A stretch of 64,000 bases of DNA from Flammeovirga yaeyamensis (GCF_018736045.1 NZ_CP076132.1:858001-922000); one strand, 5' to 3'. Shown: positions 53,913 through 62,863, counted from the stretch's first letter. A program made the numbers and translations. The notes: generated by a model from the sequence alone, not told the origin.

Positions 53913-54629
53913 TTAGTAAATCGAATTGTATTTTTTCTTCGCCGATTCAAGAATTGGATTCAAGTGACCTTCCATAATCTTTTGTGCCTTGAATTCGTTT
54001 CCGTCTTTAATCGCATTGAACAATGCTCTATGTTCGTTTACCGCTTCTAATCTACTTTCTTTAGAACAAACACGCTCTCTTTCGAAGTGATTTAGAATAT
54101 CTGGAGTGATCGTCATTAATAAACTCTTTAATGTTGAGTTTTTAGAACATCTACTCAAAGAAAGGTGGAACATGAAATCCTTTTCAGAGATATCATCCGT
54201 ATTGTTTAAAACTGCTCTTTCGTACTCTTCAAGGGCTTTTTCTACAAATTCTAAATCTGCATCCTCTCTTCTTTGTGCCGCAAGACCAGCAATTTTTACT
54301 TCTAAAAGAATACGAGTTTCAATTAGAGAGAAGAAATCGTTATTATCAATTTCTAAGATATTTGTAATAAGTCCTTCTAATGCTTTTGCACCAAGACCGA
54401 CCACTACAGTACCACTTTGCGGTTGTGTTTTAAGTAAACCAAAGAATTCCATTTTCTTTAGGGCCTCTCTCACATGACTTCTTCCGACACCAAATTGTTC
54501 ACTCAGTTTTCTTTCAGGAGGTAACGTATCGTTAGGTTTTAATACACCTACCTCAATCATCTCTTTTAGTTTTCGAATAATAATACTAGATGGTTTCTCC
54601 ACCTGTATTTTCTCCATTTCAAATTCCAT
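53913..54629 (-). CDS. FadR-subfamily GntR regulator of the alginate locus
   Basis: DNA-binding repressor of 238 residues. The N-terminal winged helix (about 12-76) shows LPPERKLSEQFGVGRSHVREALKKME, here given only as its key parts PPERKL and SHVREAL. The C-terminal FCD ligand domain (about 95-230) is helical with conserved Asp/His residues (FHLSLSRCSKN, NEHRALFNAI). It is convergent with the alginate operon. Palindromes of UxuR/FadR type occur before PL17, PL6, SusC and upstream of this gene, so it is the likely local repressor. The inducer may be DEH, KDG or another pathway intermediate; that part is inference. An internal ATG at codon 5 is an alternative start. Confidence 0.92.
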   Translation of the reverse strand: MEFEMEKIQVEKPSSIIIRKLKEMIEVGVLKPNDTLPPERKLSEQFGVGRSHVREALKKMEFFGLLKTQPQSGTVVVGLGAKALEGLITNILEIDNNDFFSLIETRILLEVKIAGLAAQRREDADLEFVEKALEEYERAVLNNTDDISEKDFMFHLSLSRCSKNSTLKSLLMTITPDILNHFERERVCSKESRLEAVNEHRALFNAIKDGNEFKAQKIMEGHLNPILESAKKKYNSIY

Positions 54630-54975
54630 TTTTAATATTTTTAGTCGTTGGTTAACGAGTAGTTCTCAATAATAAGATAAATTTTATGAAGTAATTCTAA
54701 TCACTTCTATTGAAAAATAGCCTAACAATTGGTTTATGAATTAACTTTCTATAATTGAAGAAAATGTTTGTGTTTTGCTAGATATCAAAAGTATGCAATA
54801 TTATATAAAAAGAAGTATTTAATAGTACAAAGCACACTTTAATGGATAAGATTACTTATATACAAAAATAATAAAAAATTGCTTTAAAACCATTTAATAT
54901 GTTGTATTTTAATTATTTAATTTTGCTAAATATTTATTTGAAAATGAAATATAAAATGAGAGAATTGAAATGGGG

Positions 54976-54987
54976 TTGGTAGACCAA
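54976..54987 (-). promoter_or_regulatory. Operator-like palindrome upstream of the FadR-type regulator
   Basis: TTGGTCTACCAA on the minus strand, 347 bases before the regulator start. It matches TTGGTnnACCAA. The distance is large, so either the leader is long or the site is a relay; autoregulation is likely but not certain. Confidence 0.55.
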
Positions 54988-55012
54988 AGAGCAAGTGAAA
55001 AGTGATTTTTTT

Positions 55013-55044
55013 GAACTAAGGAACTAAGGAACTAAGGAACTAAG
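55013..55044. repeat. Four tandem GAACTAAG units
   Basis: Four exact copies of the 8-base unit GAACTAAG. Related, less regular words occur at 62745-62780, and an inverted version at about 55272-55303. Confidence 0.85.
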
Positions 55045-55074
55045 AAAGGAAGTAATAGGTTAGGGGGAGATTAA

Positions 55075-55141
55075 TGGCGCAAATGTTAAGCGATAGCGAC
55101 ATTTGTGCCCATAAACGTTAGAGGTCTCCCGACCTCGTTTT
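55075..55141. repeat. Dispersed hairpin repeat, family A copy 1
   Basis: A 67-base element with two stems: GGCGCAAATG with CATTTGTGCC, and GAGGTC with GACCTC. It matches the element at 62864-62930 with four differences. Confidence 0.8.
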
Positions 55142-55230
55142 AGGTAGCAGGTAGCAAGTATTGAATTTACGCTCCTCACAACGTCGAGCACGAGTAGTGA
55201 AAAATTGGAATTACGTTTTTATAAAAAGAA

Positions 55231-55275
55231 TAAGGGTCTACTACTTTTTCAATTTAAAAAAGTAGTAGACCCTTA
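55231..55275. repeat. Perfect 19-bp hairpin
   Basis: TAAGGGTCTACTACTTTTT (55231-55249) pairs perfectly with 55257-55275 around a 7-base loop. It could serve as the minus-strand terminator of the TPR membrane gene, since a T-rich tract follows on that strand. Confidence 0.75.
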
Positions 55276-55330
55276 GTTTCTTAGTTCTTTAGTTTCTCAG
55301 TTAAAACGAGCGTTAACTTTGCTCCCTTTC

Positions 55331-56578
55331 CTATTTTTTCGTCGATAAAAAGTTCGCTCCAAACTGGAAAGCAACAATACTATAGATAAAGTAAACAGTG
55401 TATTTTGAGAAGCCAACATTAACCATCGCTCCAATAATGATATTCATTAGTCCAAGTCCAATAATGATGACAAGGCCAATAATCATGAGCCAATTTCCTT
55501 TGATATTGTCGTAATATCGACTTGTTGGAATCATCATTAGAAGAGCAAAAATACCTATACTTAGCCATACTTCTGCTTTAACAAAAAGGCTAATAACAAG
55601 GGATATTAATCCTGTTGTAATGAGGAATAAACTGATTTTTGCTACCCGTTTTTCTTGATCAGAAAGCAAGAATTTGCCGTACCGGTTAACGGATAATATC
55701 ATGTTGGATAACGGTTGAATGATCCAAGTGGAGAAGGCAAAAAGTGCCAATATATAAATAACAGGATCGATGTATGGAGCATACTCAGGATGGTCTGCAC
55801 TAAATTTTCCTAGGTATTTTGCACCAAAATAAAACCCGATAATGAACAGCCATTGTTGTCCACCTTTGAGGTTACCTAACCAAGTTTGAAAAGCGAAAAA
55901 GATCTTGTAAATGAAATACTTACAGCGTAATGATTCTAAAATTACCCACTGTGCTAACTCATCATTGGGATTGATCATCATCGCCTCTTCGGCATGTCTA
56001 AGTGCCTTTTTATACTCCTTAGCTTCCAGGAGATTCATGGCTACAATGGCGTGAGTATGACTATCATTTGGATTTTTATGAAGATTATCTTCAATCGTTT
56101 GAGTCATCTCTTCTTTTAATCCCAACTTGATGGAAGCTGTAGATTTTACATTCAAAGCCAATGAATTTTCAGCATCAAAAGCTAAGGCCTGATTAGCGGC
56201 ATCATAGCTCTCTTGATAGTCTTTTTCTGATAAATGAATCTTGGCCAAAAGTGCAAAATAATCGGCATCTTCCGGGTTGTATTCTATGGCTGCCTGAATA
56301 GATTTTCTAGCCTCCTTATCTTTTGATACTATCAGCTGACATTTTGCTAAAGTGTATAGCAACAAATCAGAATCACTTTCTATGCTTAGACCGTGATTTA
56401 TAATTTGGATAGCTTCTTCTGTTTTATCTAACTGAATGAGTGTTTCTGCATAGAGTAAGATCAGGAAAATATCATCAGGCGTTTGCCCCATCAGAATTTG
56501 AAGCTCTTTTTCAGCTTCTTGGTATTTACCATGATCAAAAAGAGTTTTAGCCCGTAAGAAGGTCAGTTCGCTTTCCAT
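55331..56578 (-). CDS. TPR membrane protein, partner of the AAA+ ATPase
   Basis: Not assigned to a named family. It has 415 residues: about five TPR-like units at 1-205 (AKTLFDHGKYQEAEKELQIL, VAMNLLEAKEYKKALRHAEE), then a hydrophobic C-terminal half with about five transmembrane helices (from near 235). The TPR part would face the cytoplasm. The start overlaps the stop of the AAA+ gene by one base (TAATG), so the two are translationally coupled and very likely work together. Confidence 0.8.
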   Translation of the reverse strand: MESELTFLRAKTLFDHGKYQEAEKELQILMGQTPDDIFLILLYAETLIQLDKTEEAIQIINHGLSIESDSDLLLYTLAKCQLIVSKDKEARKSIQAAIEYNPEDADYFALLAKIHLSEKDYQESYDAANQALAFDAENSLALNVKSTASIKLGLKEEMTQTIEDNLHKNPNDSHTHAIVAMNLLEAKEYKKALRHAEEAMMINPNDELAQWVILESLRCKYFIYKIFFAFQTWLGNLKGGQQWLFIIGFYFGAKYLGKFSADHPEYAPYIDPVIYILALFAFSTWIIQPLSNMILSVNRYGKFLLSDQEKRVAKISLFLITTGLISLVISLFVKAEVWLSIGIFALLMMIPTSRYYDNIKGNWLMIIGLVIIIGLGLMNIIIGAMVNVGFSKYTVYFIYSIVAFQFGANFLSTKK

Positions 56579-57879
56579 TATTTTTTAATTTTTAAGTAGT
56601 CCAATACATCATCATAAATACCTGCTGCATTCGAAAATAAGGCATAATTTCTAGCCGAGGTAAACCACTCTTTAGTAGTTGGTGCATGAGATTTAGCTCC
56701 TTGAACAAGGTCTTTTGTTTCTATTGGTTTTGGAATGCCGTCTTCAAAAGAAGCTTCCAATTTCTTTTCTATGGCAATATCAATAATTGCCTCCATATCG
56801 GCACCAGAATACTCTTCGGTCTTCTTTGCTACTTTAGTGTAATCGATATCCCCAATTGGTTTTCCGTCTAATTTTAACTTCAGAATTTCTTCTCTTGCCT
56901 CTGTATCTGGAGGTGGGATAAAGATAATACGATCAAAACGACCAGGTCTTCTGAAAGCGGGATCAAGGTGCCAAGGTGTATTGGTAGCCCCTAAAATTAG
57001 TACGCCATCGTTATCATTTTCTGCTCCATCCAGTTCTTGAAGAAACTGATTGATTACATTTCTACCACCCGTATTTTTAAAGTTGGAACGGTTGGCTCCT
57101 AATGCATCGATTTCATCAAAGAATAAAACACATGGCGTATTTTGACGAGCATTTTCGAATACTTCGTGAAGGTTCTTTTCGCTATTTCCCATCCACATAT
57201 CTAAAATATCATTTAGACTAACGTGAATAAATTTAGCGTTTACTTCTCCTGCTGTAGCTTTGGCAATAAAGGTTTTTCCGCAACCCGGAGGGCCGTACAA
57301 TAGAATACCTCCACCGACTTTCTTACCATAAGCTTTATATAGATCAGCATTTTGTAAAGGTTTGATGATCTTCAAATCAATCTCCTTTTTCACCTTCTGC
57401 ATCCCTCCAACATCTTTAAAAGTAACCGATGCTTTTGTTGGTTCTTCTAAAATTGAATTGATTTCATCCAAAGCGTTATCGCTCACTTTTAGATGTTTAT
57501 CTAATTCCTCATCAGAAAAATTGGGATCGATAGCTTGCACTTTTTGATACACATCGATAGCCGCAGAGATGTTATTCTCTTTAATAAAGCTTTTTGATAA
57601 TAACACCAAGGCATCCAAATCTGTTGGATTTTTCTCTACAAATTCTTCTAACATCACAATGGCCATATCAATACGGTTGGTATGGTAATAAGCGATAGAA
57701 TATTTGTATAAAATATCAGGAAACTGATCGGCATGAGGGATGATCATTTGATAGTGTAGGCATGCTTCCTCATATTTATTGTGATCAAGTAAAGTATCCG
57801 CTAATAGTTTTCTTAGTTGGATATTCGAGGGACTGTTGGCTAAGGCGTCTTCCAATCCCTTAATAATATCGTTGCTCAT
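56578..57879 (-). CDS. TPR-AAA+ ATPase
   Basis: ATPase of 433 residues. The N-terminal 130 residues form TPR-like helices. The AAA+ module has Walker A GPPGCGKT (196-203), Walker B FFDEID (253-258), the arginine-finger region RRPGRFDR (310-317) and an aromatic pore segment (MWMG near 228-231). It is of the classical Vps4/katanin/FtsH-like type, and the C-terminus even ends with a Vps4-like helix (WFTSARNYALFSNAAG). No protease domain is attached, so it may unfold or disassemble proteins or complexes. It is coupled to the TPR membrane protein, suggesting membrane-associated remodelling. The substrate is unknown. Confidence 0.88.
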   Translation of the reverse strand: MSNDIIKGLEDALANSPSNIQLRKLLADTLLDHNKYEEACLHYQMIIPHADQFPDILYKYSIAYYHTNRIDMAIVMLEEFVEKNPTDLDALVLLSKSFIKENNISAAIDVYQKVQAIDPNFSDEELDKHLKVSDNALDEINSILEEPTKASVTFKDVGGMQKVKKEIDLKIIKPLQNADLYKAYGKKVGGGILLYGPPGCGKTFIAKATAGEVNAKFIHVSLNDILDMWMGNSEKNLHEVFENARQNTPCVLFFDEIDALGANRSNFKNTGGRNVINQFLQELDGAENDNDGVLILGATNTPWHLDPAFRRPGRFDRIIFIPPPDTEAREEILKLKLDGKPIGDIDYTKVAKKTEEYSGADMEAIIDIAIEKKLEASFEDGIPKPIETKDLVQGAKSHAPTTKEWFTSARNYALFSNAAGIYDDVLDYLKIKK

Positions 57880-57980
57880 ATATCTAGTTTTTTGTTATTG
57901 AAAGTTACTCATAAAAATTGAAAACACTAATCTGTTTCCAAATTTTACTCCCACTTTTGTGTGAGTAAAAATCATCAATA

Positions 57981-58005
57981 AAAAACCCACGATTTTAATC
58001 GTGGG
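57981..58005 (-). terminator. TonB-dependent receptor terminator
   Basis: CCCACGAT (57986-57993) pairs with ATCGTGGG (57998-58005), followed on the minus strand by a T run. Confidence 0.88.
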
Positions 58006-58043
58006 CAAGAAGTAGGTATACTTAAAAGATCTATTTACAAAAA

Positions 58044-60389
58044 CTAAAATTCCACTTTATAAGCAATACTTGGAATAATCACTTGTGCTTGATCTTTTTC
58101 TATTTGATCGGTTTTATAGTTGTACAAATACCCATATTGGTCCATACTTCCTAAAGCGTTCAGCAACTGAAATTTCCAAGTGCCCGAGTGTTTTTTCTTA
58201 TTGATTTTCCAATAGAACGAGATGTCCAAACGATAATTCGGATCTTGCTTTATAGAATAAATATTTGATTCATCATAGACGATATCCTGCTCATCAATAC
58301 TCTCCTCAACATTAACCGGAGTAGCATATTTTCCTCCAATGAAATTGAATCGTCCACTTAGTCCTAGAATCTTATTATTGTTCTTTCCCATCACCCATTC
58401 TTTACCATAAATAGCATTGATGACAAATCCTCGATTGTAACGTGTATTACGCTCAATTCCATCACCTCCTTTATATTTAGAATCGAAAATTGAACTAGTG
58501 AACATGTAGTAATAACCATCTGATAACGATCGAGATAAAGTGATGTCTACCCCATAGTTTTTACCTGTTCCCGTACCCACTAATCGATCTTCATATAACC
58601 ATTGTGCATCAATATTTATGGCCGAATAAGAACTGTCGGGAGTAACTGGAATATCATAAAGGAATTGCATATAAGGTTCAATATCCAATCGTAATTTATC
58701 ATTTAGTTGCCATCCGTAAGACACTACAAAATGATGTGCTTTTGATAATGGCAAAGAGGTATTCGGTTGAGATATTACTCCGTTTTCTTCCACTTTTGAA
58801 AAGTACAAAGGAAGAGGTTCCACCTTAGAATGTTTGCCATAAGCGACACCTAAAGAGTGCATCGGATTCATCTGATATTTAAGACTACCTCTTGGCTCGA
58901 AAGTGAGCTCATTATTAAAGTTGACATACTGAGAATGTATACCTACGCTAAGCTTTAATTGTGAGGTTAAATCGAATTGCGATTGGGTAAAAAACTGTAC
59001 TGTATTGATGTCGCTTGATTCGTCGACATAATCAAAAAGAGGATCTTTGAAGTCAGGATCAAAACGTAATTTAGAATGATAATCTAGCTGATTGAATATC
59101 ACTCCAGTGCGGTTGAAATGAGAGGCACTAAACTTATGTTGTAAAACTGATGAAACCGTCCACTTATTGTTTTCAACATACATATCTGATGAAGGATAAG
59201 GGGTTAAATTAAAATCAAGTTCTTCGGATTCATATCTTTTATATTCTTGTGATCCAACAACCGAAGTTTTCAAGAAGGTTTTATTGCTGAATGAATAATT
59301 ATGCGTCAAACCAATCACGCCAGTTCTAAAGGTACCTAACTCATTATTACGGTCGTATTTTGATTCCCATTTGGTGGTATCTTGAAAAGCTTGAGCATTG
59401 ATATCATCGATTAATCCCAATCCCCAAAGAGAGAATACACCGGCTTTTTTGGTGGGTACATTGATTTTAAAACTTAGATCCTGATAGGTAGGAACACTGT
59501 TTTCTACAGGTAATAAAGGCTTGAGCAGAGCCAAAGTAGAGTAACGATAATTGAATAAATAAGAAGCATTGTTCTTCTTTGAAAACGGTCCTTCCGACGA
59601 AATATCCAATCCCATTACACCCAATTGCACTGCGTGTTCATGGGTCTCGTTATTCCCATTTCTGAATTGCATATCAAATACTCCGGACATAGCGTTACCG
59701 TACTCGGCAGGGAAGGCTCCGGTGAGGAAATCAGAATCGCCCAACATTAATCCACTTAGAGCCGAAATTGCACCACCACCAAAAGAACTTAATCCACCAA
59801 AGTGATTGGGATTGGGAATTTCTACACCTTCCAATCGCCATAAAACACCTTTGGGAGCGTTTCCTCGAATCACCACACCGTTCTCGTCTAAACTTCCGGT
59901 AGTCACACCCGCATACGAAGCCACTAATCGGGCGGGGTCATCAAAAACAGCCAAACGTTCCGTTTGTTCCACCGTAAATGAATGTCCACTGACGCTTACC
60001 ATTTCGTTTAGCGGTTCCCCATTTCCGTTGGTTGCTTTAATCACCACTTCATCCATTTCTGTAACACTTTCTTTTAAAGAAATAGTAAGCACTAATTCTT
60101 TAGCTGAAGTAAGCATTAGATTATTCTCGAACGACGTCTCAAATCCCATCAGTGAGATTTTTAAATCATGTCGCCCAACAGGTATATTTTCTATTCTAAA
60201 CTTTCCATTTTCATCAGATACAACGCCTAAAGGAGTATCCACAGAAGTAACCATAACTGTAGCAAAAGGGAGGGGAGTTTTTGATGTAGCATCAATTACT
60301 TGTCCACGAATTACCTGAGTTAAATCTTGTCCAAAAGCTTGAATAGTAAGCATGCATAGCAGAAATGAGCGAATAGTTATTTTCATCAT
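58044..60389 (-). CDS. TonB-dependent outer-membrane receptor
   Basis: Receptor of 781 residues. A signal peptide (about 1-20) is followed by a carboxypeptidase-regulatory-like domain (about 28-110, GQVIDATSKTPLPFATVMV). The plug (about 120-260) shows VVIRGNAPKGVLWRLEGV and PAEYGNAMSGVFDMQF. The barrel ends in a Val-Glu-Phe C-terminus. No SusD-like gene follows, so it is not a SusC pair member; it resembles the receptors often used for siderophores, metals or peptides, but the cargo is unknown. It is a single gene with its own terminator. Confidence 0.93.
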   Translation of the reverse strand: MMKITIRSFLLCMLTIQAFGQDLTQVIRGQVIDATSKTPLPFATVMVTSVDTPLGVVSDENGKFRIENIPVGRHDLKISLMGFETSFENNLMLTSAKELVLTISLKESVTEMDEVVIKATNGNGEPLNEMVSVSGHSFTVEQTERLAVFDDPARLVASYAGVTTGSLDENGVVIRGNAPKGVLWRLEGVEIPNPNHFGGLSSFGGGAISALSGLMLGDSDFLTGAFPAEYGNAMSGVFDMQFRNGNNETHEHAVQLGVMGLDISSEGPFSKKNNASYLFNYRYSTLALLKPLLPVENSVPTYQDLSFKINVPTKKAGVFSLWGLGLIDDINAQAFQDTTKWESKYDRNNELGTFRTGVIGLTHNYSFSNKTFLKTSVVGSQEYKRYESEELDFNLTPYPSSDMYVENNKWTVSSVLQHKFSASHFNRTGVIFNQLDYHSKLRFDPDFKDPLFDYVDESSDINTVQFFTQSQFDLTSQLKLSVGIHSQYVNFNNELTFEPRGSLKYQMNPMHSLGVAYGKHSKVEPLPLYFSKVEENGVISQPNTSLPLSKAHHFVVSYGWQLNDKLRLDIEPYMQFLYDIPVTPDSSYSAINIDAQWLYEDRLVGTGTGKNYGVDITLSRSLSDGYYYMFTSSIFDSKYKGGDGIERNTRYNRGFVINAIYGKEWVMGKNNNKILGLSGRFNFIGGKYATPVNVEESIDEQDIVYDESNIYSIKQDPNYRLDISFYWKINKKKHSGTWKFQLLNALGSMDQYGYLYNYKTDQIEKDQAQVIIPSIAYKVEF

Positions 60390-60587
60390 GTTTCTAATTT
60401 TTTAGAGAGTTAAATTTTGCTTTACATGATGATGACACGGAAGGGAGGGGTGACCCCTATTCTAAGGTGGAATAAATTTTATTTTGATGAAAAAAGAAAG
60501 TTAGGAGTTAGGAACTAGGAGGTAGGAGTTTGCTGAGTTGACGCTCGTTTTAACTAATAGATAATAAGTAATAAATAATAGGTAAAG

Positions 60588-60658
60588 CTCGTCCAAACCT
60601 ATTGAGACTTTAGTCTCGATAGGTATATTTATTTCCACCCCCAGGTTTTAACCTGGGT
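60588..60658. repeat. Dispersed hairpin repeat, family B copy 1
   Basis: Two consecutive hairpins: CCTATTGAGACT/AGTCTCGATAGG and CCCAGGTT/AACCTGGG. It matches the element at 61424-61494, preceded by the shared CTCGTCC segment. Confidence 0.82.
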
Positions 60659-60688
60659 TGGTACACATAGTCTCAAAAGGTATATTTC

Positions 60689-61324
60689 TTACTTCACGGC
60701 ATCAATAATAATACTAGTATATTTTGGTTCATTATTGACATTCCGAGAATCAAATCGAATAGAACGGTTGATCGTCCCATTCTGAGTATCCCAATCACAA
60801 CATTGAAACTCTTTTTCTTCATCAAAATATTCTAATAATTTGACTTGAAAACCAGCTTCCTCAAAAATGGATTGAAAGAGTTTGTAGTTGTATAAAACTT
60901 TATGATCGTCTGAACCGATGCCATGTCCACCAGGTTTTACATAGTCAATATAATCCTCATCTTGATGATAACCATCCGGAACGGCTAAACGTATATTCCC
61001 ACCTTTCTTTAAAAACTTGTAGCAATTCTTAGCAGCAATTTTACCTTGTTCTAAAGTGAGATGCTCCCAAACATGCTCTGCTAATAGAAGATCGATATCG
61101 TTTTCATCAAAGAATTTTTTCCAAGTACGTTCTTCTAAAAGATCAATGATATAGATGTCTGTTGGGAGCCAACCATCATCAAAAATATTCTCACTACCGA
61201 TGACCACCTTTAAAGGTTGATTACTTTTTTTTCGTTGTTTGACATCACTTTTAAATTGTCTGATCTTCATTTCCTGAAGAAAAGGGCGAGCAAAAGGCAT
61301 TAGCATATTTTTGAGTTCCTGCAT
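60689..61324 (-). CDS. Predicted SAM-dependent methyltransferase
   Basis: Cytoplasmic protein of 211 residues resembling the COG4627-type methyltransferase-like family. The central segment LLAEHVWEHLT matches the motif around the active-site region, and LKKGGNIRLAVPDGYH follows as in class I methyltransferases. The first part is basic. The glycine-rich SAM motif is weak (KVVIGSENIFDDGWL), so activity is not certain. It is flanked by repeat-rich gaps and gives no pathway clue. Confidence 0.75.
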   Translation of the reverse strand: MQELKNMLMPFARPFLQEMKIRQFKSDVKQRKKSNQPLKVVIGSENIFDDGWLPTDIYIIDLLEERTWKKFFDENDIDLLLAEHVWEHLTLEQGKIAAKNCYKFLKKGGNIRLAVPDGYHQDEDYIDYVKPGGHGIGSDDHKVLYNYKLFQSIFEEAGFQVKLLEYFDEEKEFQCCDWDTQNGTINRSIRFDSRNVNNEPKYTSIIIDAVK

Positions 61325-61423
61325 AAGAAGAGATTAGTTTTTTTTAAGTATAAATTAAGTTAACATAACTTTTACTGATTTGAAAATGAAAGAGAAAGAA
61401 GGAGTATAAGGTAAGAGGTAAGA

Positions 61424-61494
61424 CTCGTCCAAATCTATTGAGACTTCAGTCTCAATAGGTATAATTATTTCCACCCCCAGGTTTCAACCTGGGG
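61424..61494. repeat. Dispersed hairpin repeat, family B copy 2
   Basis: CTATTGAGACT pairs with AGTCTCAATAG, and CCCCAGGTT with AACCTGGGG. Compared with copy 1, the differences lie in loops or keep pairing. Confidence 0.82.
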
Positions 61495-61635
61495 TATATA
61501 TATATATATCATGATAGGTATAATTATTTTTTCAACCTGAGGAAAATCCAACGTGATCTAGCATCAATCCTTCTAAATGAAAAATTAAACTAAAGTAGAT
61601 ATTCCTCTATAATTATAAATAGGTATAGTTAAAAA

Positions 61636-61673
61636 AATAGCCGAAATTAAAGTAAAGTATAATTTCGGCTATT
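61636..61673 (-). terminator. MDR enzyme terminator
   Basis: AATAGCCGAAATTA (61636-61649) pairs with TAATTTCGGCTATT (61660-61673); a T run follows on the minus strand. Confidence 0.9.
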
Positions 61674-61692
61674 TTTTGACAATTCTACAAAA

Positions 61693-62682
61693 TCAGATCT
61701 TCAGCACGACCTTCCCTGTGATTTTACGATCAAGAATTGAGTTTAATGTCTCTATTGCCCCCTCAAAATCGACAGTAATTAATTGAGGAGTTTTGACTTT
61801 CCCGTTCAACATTGCATCCGTTAAACCATTCGCAGCATCGATGATGGTATTTAAGCTGTTTTTATCAAAACCATGAGCAGCCCCCAAAGCCAATTGATGA
61901 AAAGTGATGTTTTTAGAAAATACATTATCGTATTTATCTGGGCGAACCACACCAACGAGTTCCAGCATTTCACCATTAAAGGTTAAAGAGTTTGCCGCAA
62001 TAATATCGTTATCATCACCTACACAGTCGAAAGATTTAGAAACCCCTTTGCCCTTGGTCAGTTCTTTTACTTTAGCGACTACATCAGTGTTTTTGTAATC
62101 GATCACCTCATCAGCACCTAAGCTTTTTAAATAATCGTGCTTTTGAGAAGAAGCTACGGCAATCACTTTTTTGGCTTTGCAAACATGTTTGGCTATTTGA
62201 ACGGCATAAGATCCAACACCACCGGCAGCACCAATAATTAGCACCTTATCACCTTCGTTCACCTTTAGTTTTTCCACCAATGCTCTCCAAGCCGTCCATC
62301 CAGCACAAGGAGCAGCAGCAGCTGCTTTATTTTTTAAACTATAAGGTTTGTGGAAAACTGTACGGTAGTCGTGAACTGCATATTCTGCTAAACCACCATG
62401 AGGTTTAAACATATTTCCATGATAGAACACCTCATCCCCTTTAGCAAAACCTTTTACCTTTTTTCCCATTTTAACCACTTCACCAACAACGTCTAAACCG
62501 ACGACATAAGGAGAGGGGACAGGTTCAGGAATTGCTCCTTTCCAAAATTTAATTTTCGCATCTACAGGGTTAATACCACAGGCTTTTACTTTAACTAGAA
62601 TTTCGTTTTTCCCAATCTCAGGAATATCAATCTCATTTAAATGAAACTGATCTGTTTCAAATTGATAAGTTATGGCTTTCAT
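61693..62682 (-). CDS. Zinc-free MDR quinone oxidoreductase-like enzyme
   Basis: Medium-chain dehydrogenase/reductase of 329 residues. The N-terminal GroES-like domain shows VKACGINPVDAKI and GLDVVGEVVKMG, followed by GDEVFYHG. The nucleotide-binding motif is IIGAAGGVGSYAVQIAKH. The structural zinc cysteines of alcohol dehydrogenases are missing, so it fits the NADPH:quinone reductase-like group. Substrate is unknown. It is a single gene. Confidence 0.9.
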   Translation of the reverse strand: MKAITYQFETDQFHLNEIDIPEIGKNEILVKVKACGINPVDAKIKFWKGAIPEPVPSPYVVGLDVVGEVVKMGKKVKGFAKGDEVFYHGNMFKPHGGLAEYAVHDYRTVFHKPYSLKNKAAAAAPCAGWTAWRALVEKLKVNEGDKVLIIGAAGGVGSYAVQIAKHVCKAKKVIAVASSQKHDYLKSLGADEVIDYKNTDVVAKVKELTKGKGVSKSFDCVGDDNDIIAANSLTFNGEMLELVGVVRPDKYDNVFSKNITFHQLALGAAHGFDKNSLNTIIDAANGLTDAMLNGKVKTPQLITVDFEGAIETLNSILDRKITGKVVLKI

Positions 62683-62863
62683 TATAGGGTTATGTTTTTT
62701 CAGCGAGAAATATAGTAGATGATAATGTGAGATGCAAGATGGGAAAACTAAGGAAGTAAGAAACTAAGGAACTAAGAGGGAGAGTATCAAAAGCCCATGA
62801 ATTTATTCATGGGGATGTTTTTCATTTTAGGTAAGAAGTAAGAGGTAAAAGGTAAGGCTCTCC

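Larger units (their letters stand above)
54630..55330. other. Regulator leader and composite repeat region
   Basis: About 700 bases without a gene. The right end of the regulator leader holds a degenerate palindrome (54648-54659) and a TTGGTAGACCAA site (54976-54987). From 55013 the sequence becomes a composite of repeats: four GAACTAAG units, a hairpin repeat of family A, and a 19-bp perfect stem, closing with an inverted version of the GAACTAAG-like unit. Confidence 0.65.
61325..61692. other. Repeat-containing gap
   Basis: 368 bases without a gene. It holds the family B element (61424-61494), a (TA)n tract near 61495-61510, purine-rich GGTAAGAGGTAAG words just before the repeat, and the terminator of the MDR gene at the right end. 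Confidence 0.6.

Noticed and set aside
55013-55044. CRISPR array from the tandem GAACTAAG units
   Set aside because: The units are only 8 bases long and adjoin directly without spacers.
58044-60389. SusC member of a SusC/D pair
   Set aside because: No SusD gene is adjacent, and length and plug features fit a general TonB-dependent receptor better.
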